The notes under the pieces were generated by a model, which was not told where the DNA came from, ran no database searches, and worked only from the letters and a program-made list of their open reading frames with translations. The position numbers and the translations under genes were made by a program. A stretch of DNA of 22,030 nucleotides, taken from positions 1-22,030 of the forward strand of contig CAKSVM010000052.1 of NCBI GenBank assembly GCA_934503195.1, read 5' to 3'. This document shows, piece after piece, positions 14,400 through 21,057 of the stretch (its first letter is position 1; the number at the start of each line of letters is the position of its first letter). The DNA is from an uncultured Eubacteriales bacterium (GTDB lineage Bacteria; Bacillota; Clostridia; Oscillospirales; CAG-272).

Positions 14400-16952
14400 T
14401 TATTCGTTAATCCGCGTCGTCACGCGGTCAACTATGAGCTTCACGATCTCGTCAACCGATTTCGCTCCCGAGAAGTAAGCCGAGGCCTCCTCCTTGATTA
14501 TCGAGAGCGACGCGTCGTCAGTGCTGACGGCGTTCGTGCAGTTTTCGAGGAGGCCGCGGAGAAAGGCTTCAGATTTCTCGCTCAGGAAGACGTAGTATTT
14601 TCCGTTCAGCCTGTACTGCGCGAGCTGTTCCTCGCTCCGCGTGATGCGGGATTCATAGCTGATTGGGAAAGTCGACCATGAACCGTTTACCATAGGAGAT
14701 TCCTGATATCTGACCTCAAGATATTTGTACGCGTGATTTATCATCGCGTCAAAAGCCGCTCTCGCGCACGGAAACCCGGGAAGATCATATGTGCCGCCTC
14801 CCATTGAGGTTTTATGCTTGTTTTCCCACATTATCCGGGCATATTCGGTCTGAGCCGTCACATATGACCACGCCCCTTCGGGGTCAGCGCAGTTCTTTGT
14901 GATGGCAATCCGCGTAGTCGGGCGGATCATTGTTCCGTTTGAACCGTCCTTTGTCGGATATCCGATGAAATCGAGATCCTCCTCGGAAAAGAAGCAGTTG
15001 TACGCGCTCATAAAATCTCCGATATTCTTGATATCGCTCATCTTAAGGGCGATCTTGCCTGTGAGATAGCTTCCCGGAGCGGTATGGCTGACTTCCTTTG
15101 GCGGAGCGTTGTAGGACTTGCAGAGTTCTAACAGGGATCTTAGATCGTCTCCCATGTCGAAGGTCTTGTCCTTGTAGTTTATATACTGCGGAAGAATTTT
15201 CTCGATCAGACTATTGAAAATCGAATCTGGTGTCCTGTAATAATCCGCGAGAAGATATGTGTCTTTTCCAAACCCCTTTGAAAAATCCGAAAGTTCCTTC
15301 AGAGTCCATGTGCTTTTCTCGTCAAGAACTGATTTTGAGCCGATCAGCGTTGAAAGTCCGAATTCCGACACCAGTGTTGTCAGCGTTCCGTCGGGATTCT
15401 CAAACGGCTTAAGCACACATGGGAAGAGATCCTCGCGCTTAAGGCCATCGTATTTGTCCATGAATCCGTATAGATCGGCGAAAAGTCCGGTGTTCGCGAA
15501 CTTTTCATAGTGCAGTGCCCCGGTGAAGAGAACCATGTCCGGAACCTCGCCCGAAAGCATATCGCGCGTGAGCGCGGAGTCGGCCTCGCTGCCGGTTCCG
15601 GCGTAGGATTTGTAAACCACCGCGCGGTGTCCCGACTCGCGGTTAAAGCGGTTTACATAGTCGCCGAGTGAGTCGCTCAGCGTGCCGTATCCGCCGGATT
15701 CGGAGACAGCGATTGTCAGCGGGGTTCCGCTGTCCGGCGCGACCGGAGTTTTTTCGCCTGACGCTTTGAGGCTGTCATATTTTTCGGGCGTCATGTGGCG
15801 GATGACACCGACGCGGTCGCCGTTTTCGACCGGATCGTGATAGATCAGGGGAAACTCGTCGCCGTAAGCCGCGAGTGAAATGACATCAAGCTTTTCGAGA
15901 TACGCGTCCTCCAGATCTACTATCCCGGTTCCGTCCTCGTGCCTTATAATCCCGTCTGACCATTCGCAGAACACGCCGTTCCCCATGGCTATGATGCTGC
16001 CCGGCATCGCGGTTGAGGTCTCATAGACGCGCTCGCATTTTCCGTCCTTAAGCGAGAAGACGGCCGCGGTCGCCTCAAGTGAGGAAGGGCTCGACTCGGT
16101 CGCGATCAGAAGCACGTTCCAGTCGGCGTCAGAGAGGAATTGCGAGCCGTAGCTTGGGTCAACCGTATCAGGCATTCTGAACGTCTCAGAGACCTTTCCG
16201 TCGGGCGAGACGACGCACCAGGCTGTTTCGTATCTGAAATAGAGATATACCGACCCGTCAGCCGCGGCGGTGATTTTGGGAGCTTCGGAGTCCCAGAGGC
16301 CGATGTCCTCAGAGGAAAGTTCGAAGATCGGTTTGCCGTCGGCGTCGAAGCGGTTGAGGAGGAAATTATATTCAGTGTCTCCCAAAATGAGTTCAGACAA
16401 TCTCCCATAATTTTTGTCTGGAATAATTGGAAGGCCGCCGCTTATATCCCAATAATCAGGCAATGCCACATTCATGACAAAATATCCGCCATCCGGCATT
16501 GTTATGACCGAAATAAGCTCGCGTCCGTGTATTGATGTAAGCTCACCAGTATTAGGATCCGGAAGATAAAACTTTTGTTCGCTGGTTTCTTGAGTGGTGG
16601 TGTCATATATTAAAAGCGAGTCGGATGCACGCATATCCAGAAAAATATCGAGTTTTTCATCAGGATTGAATAGATTGGTCAGCGTGACCGATCTTGTCGG
16701 ATTTTCAAGTTTCGTGCCGCTGGGGAGAATTTTCAGCAGTTTTCCATCATTGGTAAACTTTGCGTCTCCTTGGTTGGTAGTAAAGTAGGAACTTTCCGGT
16801 ACCAGTGAAAAAGACACGTCGTGAGTTTCTATGTAATAGAAGTTCTTGTCAGGTTCTTCGGGTGGCGGTTGTTCGTCTTTTTCGCAGGCGGCGAGAGGGA
16901 CTGTTATTGATAGTGTCAGGAGAAGGGAAATGATGCGTGTCGCGTTGGTCAT
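14400..16952 (-). CDS. Large lipoprotein: propeller-like N-terminal half plus solute-binding C-terminal half (copy 2)
   Basis: The 850-residue product starts at the ATG at 16952, with a perfect AAGGAGG (16959-16965) 6 nt upstream. The lipobox is PLAAC with Cys23, followed by an acidic/Pro linker (DEQPPPEEPD). It matches copy 1 over its full length: both have YYIETHD and SFSLVPE-type segments near the mature N-terminus, blade-like repeats to about 390 (SPDGKVSETFRMP, SLKDGKCERVYET), then LTIAVSESGGYGTLSDSLGDY, SGEVPDMVLFTG and VTTRINE. It has small insertions relative to copy 1 near the C-terminus. The first ~550 bp of coding DNA look more AT-rich than the rest and than copy 1. I see no good housekeeping promoter before it; it may depend on read-through from the sigma operon. 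Confidence 0.83.
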   Translation of the reverse strand: MTNATRIISLLLTLSITVPLAACEKDEQPPPEEPDKNFYYIETHDVSFSLVPESSYFTTNQGDAKFTNDGKLLKILPSGTKLENPTRSVTLTNLFNPDEKLDIFLDMRASDSLLIYDTTTQETSEQKFYLPDPNTGELTSIHGRELISVITMPDGGYFVMNVALPDYWDISGGLPIIPDKNYGRLSELILGDTEYNFLLNRFDADGKPIFELSSEDIGLWDSEAPKITAAADGSVYLYFRYETAWCVVSPDGKVSETFRMPDTVDPSYGSQFLSDADWNVLLIATESSPSSLEATAAVFSLKDGKCERVYETSTAMPGSIIAMGNGVFCEWSDGIIRHEDGTGIVDLEDAYLEKLDVISLAAYGDEFPLIYHDPVENGDRVGVIRHMTPEKYDSLKASGEKTPVAPDSGTPLTIAVSESGGYGTLSDSLGDYVNRFNRESGHRAVVYKSYAGTGSEADSALTRDMLSGEVPDMVLFTGALHYEKFANTGLFADLYGFMDKYDGLKREDLFPCVLKPFENPDGTLTTLVSEFGLSTLIGSKSVLDEKSTWTLKELSDFSKGFGKDTYLLADYYRTPDSIFNSLIEKILPQYINYKDKTFDMGDDLRSLLELCKSYNAPPKEVSHTAPGSYLTGKIALKMSDIKNIGDFMSAYNCFFSEEDLDFIGYPTKDGSNGTMIRPTTRIAITKNCADPEGAWSYVTAQTEYARIMWENKHKTSMGGGTYDLPGFPCARAAFDAMINHAYKYLEVRYQESPMVNGSWSTFPISYESRITRSEEQLAQYRLNGKYYVFLSEKSEAFLRGLLENCTNAVSTDDASLSIIKEEASAYFSGAKSVDEIVKLIVDRVTTRINE

Positions 16953-16989
16953 TTTGAACCTCCTTGGGTTTTAACGTATTGCTCGGCTG

Positions 16990-17020
16990 ACCGGGAAAAC
17001 GGGGTTGCCGTTTTCCCGGT
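16990..17020. repeat. Perfect 13-bp hairpin in the leader of propeller/SBP gene 2
   Basis: ACCGGGAAAACGG (16990-17002) and its exact complement (17008-17020) have a 5-nt loop. No T-run follows on either strand, so it is not a standard terminator. It lies between the second secreted protein gene and copy 2. It could protect an mRNA end, mark a processing site or attenuate read-through. A second small stem GCAGAA/TTCTGC (17062-17067 and 17074-17079) lies nearer the upstream gene. Confidence 0.6.
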
Positions 17021-17088
17021 TGTACGGATAATCAGCTTATGGCTGCTCCAATACAGGTGGTGCAGAAACTATATTCTGCGGTGTGATA

Positions 17089-17430
17089 TTATTTGTAGGT
17101 CGTTCCCCCACAAGTATTGCAGGTGTAGAAGGTAACTGTTTGTCCATAACGGATTCCAGTTCCGGTTTCGACATCGCAGCTGTGCCATCCAGCGTCGGTC
17201 TGATCGTCCGTTTCGTATGATGCTCCGCAGTTCCGGCACTGATAGTAGGTTTTGATGTGGTAAGAGTGCATATACTCGTCATTGCAGACCCATCCTTGGA
17301 AGAAGATTACTCCTCTATAAGAATGCTGGCAATCCGATTGCACAGAGACCTCATCGTTCGCGGAAGAAACAAGAGCCAAAGAAGAGACAGCCAGCGCGGC
17401 CGCCAGAAGGGTGGTGAGAGTTTTTCTCAT
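17089..17430 (-). CDS. Small secreted cysteine-rich protein 2
   Basis: The 113-residue product starts at the ATG at 17430, which gives a clean Sec signal peptide: MRKT n-region, hydrophobic core to about residue 21, cleavage after SSA (about 24). There is no lipobox. The ribosome binding site is weak (GGAC about 9 nt upstream); the frame is open further upstream, but that extension is Arg-rich and would bury the signal peptide. The mature part has seven Cys, including two CxxC knuckles, YQCRNCG (65, 68) and YTCNTCG (104, 107), plus scattered His and Tyr. This suggests a secreted zinc-ribbon or disulfide-bonded mini-domain. I recognise no named family. It is downstream of the sigma/anti-sigma genes. 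Confidence 0.72.
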   Translation of the reverse strand: MRKTLTTLLAAALAVSSLALVSSANDEVSVQSDCQHSYRGVIFFQGWVCNDEYMHSYHIKTYYQCRNCGASYETDDQTDAGWHSCDVETGTGIRYGQTVTFYTCNTCGGTTYK

Positions 17431-17559
17431 GATGTTTGTCCGTTCAGTTATACATTCGTACCGGGTTGTCCTGTCGCTGCGTTCACAGCGATCCTTTCGG
17501 CATAGCTGAAACATGATTCTGCGCACAAATCATAAATCTTCTATCAGGTTGTTTTATGT

Positions 17560-17580
17560 AAAGGCATGATCAGTGCCTTT
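17560..17580. promoter_or_regulatory. Interrupted perfect palindrome near the start of secreted protein 2 transcription
   Basis: AAAGGCA (17560-17566) and TGCCTTT (17574-17580) are exact complements around TGATCAG, which itself contains the palindrome TGATCA. It lies a few bases downstream of the AT-rich -10-like stretch on the minus strand. It could be a repressor operator or an RNA hairpin in the leader. Confidence 0.45.
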
Positions 17581-17586
17581 ATATAT

Positions 17587-17616
17587 AATATGACAAAACA
17601 CGGCTGATTTGTTACC
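17587..17616 (-). promoter_or_regulatory. Candidate ECF-type promoter of secreted protein 2
   Basis: On the minus strand GGTAAC is followed after 16 bp by GTCATA. This recalls ECF promoters, which often have an AAC-type -35 and a GTC-type -10 at 16-17 bp. A tandem repeat of TGGAAAAGT (17625-17633 and 17634-17642, plus-strand reading) lies directly upstream of it. The gene encoding a sigma factor is in the same cluster, so this may be its target. I see no good sigma-A -35 here. This is inference only. Confidence 0.35.
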
Positions 17617-17618
17617 GG
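17603..17618. repeat. 16-bp inverted repeat, left copy
   Basis: GCTGATTTGTTACCGG is the exact reverse complement of 19504-19519. The two copies bracket the genes for sigma factor, anti-sigma and the first secreted protein. Similarity stops at the 16 bp on both sides, and no target-site duplication is visible. Confidence 0.65.
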
Positions 17619-17661
17619 TTTTGATGGAAAAGTTGGAAAAGTCACAAAAAGTTAACTTTTC

Positions 17662-18084
17662 TTAGTCATTTGGGCAGCAATATACATCCTGATCCTGTAC
17701 GACGACAGTTTCGACGTAGTCTGTGCATCTCGAACAGGTTGTCACCTCATAGGTGATTTTCCGGCATCTGGGCTGTGTTGCGTATACCTTGTGCATCGTC
17801 GAAATAGATGTCGAGACCTTCTTATCGTGTCCGAAAAGTGTGCATAAGGCGGATTTTGTCGAGATGGTGTTTTCAGATTCAGCTATAGAAACTCCACAGA
17901 GTTCGAAGATCTTCTGTGCGGCGAGTTCCTGTCTGTCGTAAGGAATCATAGTTCCCTCATCGAATGAGACGGTAACATTTCCAATTGTGTGGCAATATGG
18001 CGTCTCTGCGGCGGTAGTTGAAAGGCTTCCCGCTGTTAGCATTGCTGCGGCAATCAAAGCCGCAAATCTCTTTTTGTAGTTCAT
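17662..18084 (-). CDS. Small secreted cysteine-rich protein 1
   Basis: The 140-residue product starts at the ATG at 18084 with GGAGG (18091-18095) 6 nt upstream. A Sec signal peptide (about 1-26, MNYKKRF then a hydrophobic core, cleavage near TAA-ET) precedes a mature part with eight Cys, including a CSRC knuckle (117, 120) and a C-terminal CC pair (136, 137). A segment LFGHDKK followed by MHKVYATQPRCRKITYEV resembles a Cys/His-rich repeat I associate with secreted proteins of gut Clostridia; I cannot name the family. The gene begins 15 bp after the anti-sigma stop codon, so it is in the sigma operon. Its Cys-rich, His-containing style is shared with secreted protein 2, although the two do not align convincingly by eye. 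Confidence 0.78.
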   Translation of the reverse strand: MNYKKRFAALIAAAMLTAGSLSTTAAETPYCHTIGNVTVSFDEGTMIPYDRQELAAQKIFELCGVSIAESENTISTKSALCTLFGHDKKVSTSISTMHKVYATQPRCRKITYEVTTCSRCTDYVETVVVQDQDVYCCPND

Positions 18085-18099
18085 GTTGTTCCTCCAGTT

Positions 18100-18813
18100 T
18101 TAATTTAATTTTTTTGCCATTTCTATAACGACGTCATTATACTTCGCAGGATAGTTGAACTGATAAATAAGGTCGTCAAGAAAAGCACATAATACGTACC
18201 TAGACTCATTTCTGGTAGTCAAATACCAGTTGTTCGAATTGATGAGTAGCAATGTGGTTCCAGATTTCGCGTTTTCAGCCGATAGCCCCGGATTTTTATA
18301 TATCGAGAACGATATATCGTCAGTAGTGAATTTGACATCCAGCGGCAGATACTCAACCTCCGAACGCGATATCTCCTTGATCCTGACCCCCTTTGGCAGA
18401 CTGTCAAAGAACATAACGTCGAGTCCGCTGTCCTTCCGGAAACTTTCGATATTCTTGTAAACAATTTTCTTTCCGAGATTTTTGTAGTCCACGCCGTTCT
18501 TTGTGTAGCCCTCACCGGGAAGGAGCCGCGCGACATTCGGCATTTCCGCGAGAACCTCGGCCGGGACAAATTTTCCGACCGCCGCGCAGGCCCCGACGCC
18601 GAGAAGCGCGGCTGCGGCGCACCCGATGATTATCTTCCTGATCACTTTTTTCGAAGCGCGCGGCTTCTTTTTGTCCGCTGACCCGATGATTATTTTGTCG
18701 AGCAGCTTTTCGCAGTTTTCAATAAAGTCCATGTCCGGATCGTCCTTCATGATTTCGGTCTCGATGAGCCCGCTCACAAACCGCGCGAGATTATTGTTTC
18801 GTGTCTGAGCCAT
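18100..18813 (-). CDS. Probable membrane-bound anti-sigma factor
   Basis: The 237-residue product has a cytoplasmic N-terminal part (about 1-59, helical with charged residues, ending in a Lys-rich KKKPRASKKVIRK patch), one membrane segment (about 61-80) and an outer C-terminal domain of about 155 residues. The C-terminal part (LPKGVRIKEI, FSIYKNPG, and a final VVIEMAKKL helix) resembles DUF4367-type domains found on anti-sigma-like proteins. The classical zinc HxxxCxxC motif of ZAS anti-sigmas is absent. It starts 16 bp after the sigma gene; TAAGGAGG contains the sigma stop codon and serves as its ribosome binding site, with an unusually long 11-nt spacer of mostly A and T. Likely role: hold the sigma factor until an envelope signal is sensed. 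Confidence 0.75.
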   Translation of the reverse strand: MAQTRNNNLARFVSGLIETEIMKDDPDMDFIENCEKLLDKIIIGSADKKKPRASKKVIRKIIIGCAAAALLGVGACAAVGKFVPAEVLAEMPNVARLLPGEGYTKNGVDYKNLGKKIVYKNIESFRKDSGLDVMFFDSLPKGVRIKEISRSEVEYLPLDVKFTTDDISFSIYKNPGLSAENAKSGTTLLLINSNNWYLTTRNESRYVLCAFLDDLIYQFNYPAKYNDVVIEMAKKLN

Positions 18814-18829
18814 TTTTTTAATTTCCTCC

Positions 18830-19366
18830 TTAATCTATGAATTGCCCTTCATTACGAAGATCGTTAATTATCGCTATCAGCTTTCGCCTGAGCCGTGAGA
18901 CTCTTGTGCGCACGGTCACTTCGGTTATTCCGAGCTTTTCGGCGACCTCCGCGTTTGAAAGGCCGTTTACATATCTCTCGTGAAATGTGCTTCCATACAG
19001 CCTGCCAAGCCGACGCTCGATCTCGCTTGTCAGCTCGGCGTAATGAAGCTCCTCGACGCGCTTTCCGATCGTGTCATCCGTTCCGATTGTGTCAATATCT
19101 CCGATTTCAAGAAGATCGTCGCTTTCCCGCTGATTCTCTTTTATTATGTAAGTGACGGTCTTGTAAAGCCACAGCTTGTTATCCCGCGGCGATTTTGATT
19201 TCTGAGCGTCCCACCTTGACAAAAGCCTTGTAAACGCCTCGTTCACAATTTCCTCCGCCCGTTCCTCAGAAATTGATTTCGCGACGCAGTAATTCATCAG
19301 CTTCTGGAACAGGTCATATAATCTGAGAAAATCCGGATCTTCCTCGGTGGATAATTTAATCCGCAT
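18830..19366 (-). CDS. RNA polymerase sigma factor, ECF-like (sigma-70 family)
   Basis: The 178-residue product starts at the ATG at 19366 with GAGGAGG 7 nt upstream. Residues about 12-80 match sigma region 2 (AEEIVNEAFTRLLSRWD, then LWLYKTVTYIIKENQR). Residues about 110-165 match region 4, with a helix-turn-helix NAEVAEKLGITEVTVRTRVS. Size and the lack of regions 1 and 3 are typical of ECF sigma factors. It heads an operon with the membrane anti-sigma and secreted proteins, so it probably drives an envelope or surface response. Its own promoter is of the housekeeping type. Confidence 0.9.
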   Translation of the reverse strand: MRIKLSTEEDPDFLRLYDLFQKLMNYCVAKSISEERAEEIVNEAFTRLLSRWDAQKSKSPRDNKLWLYKTVTYIIKENQRESDDLLEIGDIDTIGTDDTIGKRVEELHYAELTSEIERRLGRLYGSTFHERYVNGLSNAEVAEKLGITEVTVRTRVSRLRRKLIAIINDLRNEGQFID

Positions 19367-19384
19367 ATAAATACCTCCTCAAGT

Positions 19385-19413
19385 ATGATACCATAAATTA
19401 CCTTGAATGTCAA
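19385..19413 (-). promoter_or_regulatory. Promoter of the sigma/anti-sigma operon
   Basis: Minus-strand TTGACA (19408-19413), 17 bp, then TATCAT (19385-19390), preceded by TGG as an extended -10. Transcription would start near 19378, next to the ribosome binding site. Confidence 0.8.
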
Positions 19414-19493
19414 TACCAGTTGTATAATTTCATGATTATTTACAAAATATGACAATATGAATCTCGCGAAAATCTCAACTGTTAATCCATTTT

Positions 19494-19538
19494 TAACAAA
19501 TTTCCGGTAACAAATCAGCGACAGGCACAGTAACAAAA
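19494..19538. repeat. Cluster of TAACAAA direct repeats including the right 16-bp repeat copy
   Basis: TAACAAAT occurs at 19494-19501 and 19508-19515, and TAACAAAA at 19531-19538. The middle one lies inside CCGGTAACAAATCAGC (19504-19519), the exact reverse complement of 17603-17618. The cluster lies between the terminator of the solute-binding gene on the right and the promoter of the sigma operon, about 80-125 bp upstream of that promoter. It could be a protein-binding array. Confidence 0.5.
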
Positions 19539-19560
19539 AACCGGGCGCGTCCGCGCCCGG
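19535..19560 (-). terminator. Terminator of the third solute-binding lipoprotein gene
   Basis: An 8-bp GC-only stem (19541-19548 with 19553-19560) has a 4-nt loop and on the minus strand is followed by six T residues (19535-19540). It starts 6 bp after the stop codon. Confidence 0.9.
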
Positions 19561-19566
19561 CAAAGC

Positions 19567-20997
19567 TTATTTACCGAAGTTTTCGAAGGAGGTGTTGAGG
19601 TTTTCGATGAATTTTGTCTCGGAAGCGAGACTTGACTGATAATACGACGCGAAGTCGGTGTTGTTTTCCTGAACCATGCGGTCGAAATATCCGTAGAATC
19701 CGGGGGACTTGAAGCTCATTCCGGGGTCGAAATCAATATTGTTGAAGATGATATCGAGCATATCAATTGTCTCTTCGTCCTGCGCGAAGCGTACGCTGAG
19801 AAGCGAGTCGTAGAATTTCGGACGGATCAGTTTGTGTCCGTAATAGGACATCCACTCGGAGACCATTCCGGAGAATTCAGGGTCAGCGTTTTTCGGAATC
19901 ATCATATTGCTGCCCCAGCTGAGCGACGTGTAATTTTCCTGCTTATCATCATATTTCGGGAGCGGGAGAACGCCGTAATCAAATTCGAGATTGTTGTACG
20001 CCATCGCGACGCTTCCTGACGAGACGAAATACGTGAGATAATTTCCCGCGCTGAATTCCTGAACACCGTCGCTTGTCGAGTTCTTTACAAGGTAGCCACC
20101 GCCGCCGTTGAAGAGCGAAGCCGCGGTTTCAAGGATTTTCTGCGTTTTCTCGTTGTTCACGACGAGCTTAATTCCGTCCTTGTCGTTCTTATAGATCATC
20201 TGCCCACATGAACTGGGAATATTCCGCAAAAGCCACGCGGAACCTGAAATATTCAAGGCTATTCCATATCTGTCAAGCTCATTCATCTCGCCGTTTCCGT
20301 CAACGTCGCCCATGACATCTGCCGAGAGTTTTGAGAGCAGCTCCCATGTCCATGTTCCGTCGTAGACATAATCGTAGAGACTTCCGAGCTTCATGTCCTC
20401 GGCGAGCTTCTTGTTCAGAAGCAGAAAAACCGTGCCGCTGATGTATATATCGCTCACGGCGTAGGGCGAGCGGCCGTTTATCGAGAGCGAGTCGATAATG
20501 TTCGAGTTCCAGTAGACCTTGTCAAAGTCCACGTGCGGAACGGTTTTCCAGTCGAGAACGAGATCGTCGGAAACGTATGAGGTCAGATCCCAGTTCGTGT
20601 GCGCGATGATGAGATCATAATCCTTGTCGCCTGCCATAACGGATGCCTTCACCGCCGGGTAAACATCCTTAATCGTAGGTCCGGCCGAGTGGAATCTGAT
20701 TTTCACGTCGAGTTCTTCCTCGGTTCTCCGGTCGCGGTCATAGTTCGCGTCATTCATGGTGCTTCCGTTCTGTTCGTCGGCGTAGAGGTCATTGAATATC
20801 TCGGTTGTCACCACGACGAACTCCCGCCCGTCGAACTTTTTCGTGTCTTTCGGAAGCAGCGGATCGGCCGTCTCGACAGACTCTGATGATGTATCGGCCG
20901 GAGTCGTTACCTGATCCCTGCCGTCGCCGCCGCAGGAGACAAGGCCGGACGCGAGAAAAGCGGTCAGAAGAAACGCGGTTATTCTGTGTTTTGTCAT
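19567..20997 (-). CDS. Extracellular solute-binding lipoprotein (ABC sugar-type)
   Basis: The 476-residue product starts at the ATG at 20997 with GGAGGG 7 nt upstream, which gives a clean lipoprotein signal peptide with Cys22 in LVSC; an open extension upstream crosses the promoter and is not used. The layout follows the 492-residue lipoprotein at 6160-7638: YDLIIAHTNWDL, LLLNKKLAEDMKL, DGTWTWELL, then a DVDGNGEMNELD loop (231-242) of dockerin/EF-hand type, and a FDYGVLPLPKYDD motif that also occurs in that protein as FDFGILPYPKYDE. It would bind an oligosaccharide outside the cell. No transporter genes are adjacent. The divergent AraC regulator is its likely activator. Confidence 0.88.
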   Translation of the reverse strand: MTKHRITAFLLTAFLASGLVSCGGDGRDQVTTPADTSSESVETADPLLPKDTKKFDGREFVVVTTEIFNDLYADEQNGSTMNDANYDRDRRTEEELDVKIRFHSAGPTIKDVYPAVKASVMAGDKDYDLIIAHTNWDLTSYVSDDLVLDWKTVPHVDFDKVYWNSNIIDSLSINGRSPYAVSDIYISGTVFLLLNKKLAEDMKLGSLYDYVYDGTWTWELLSKLSADVMGDVDGNGEMNELDRYGIALNISGSAWLLRNIPSSCGQMIYKNDKDGIKLVVNNEKTQKILETAASLFNGGGGYLVKNSTSDGVQEFSAGNYLTYFVSSGSVAMAYNNLEFDYGVLPLPKYDDKQENYTSLSWGSNMMIPKNADPEFSGMVSEWMSYYGHKLIRPKFYDSLLSVRFAQDEETIDMLDIIFNNIDFDPGMSFKSPGFYGYFDRMVQENNTDFASYYQSSLASETKFIENLNTSFENFGK

Positions 20998-21057
20998 TTT
21001 GTTACCCTCCGTGAATTTATTTGCGAAAATCAATTTGAAAACTTTTTTTGAAAGCCC

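Noticed and set aside
16140..16535. A 131-codon plus-strand frame inside propeller/SBP gene 2
   Set aside because: Antisense to a conserved paralogous protein; no start signal.
17647..17660. Palindrome AAAAGTTAACTTTT after the first secreted protein gene as a terminator
   Set aside because: The stem is AT-rich and has no loop or following T-run; too weak to call.
17603..19519. The 16-bp inverted repeats as ends of an insertion sequence
   Set aside because: No transposase or integrase between them and no target-site duplication; kept only as a repeat of unknown meaning.
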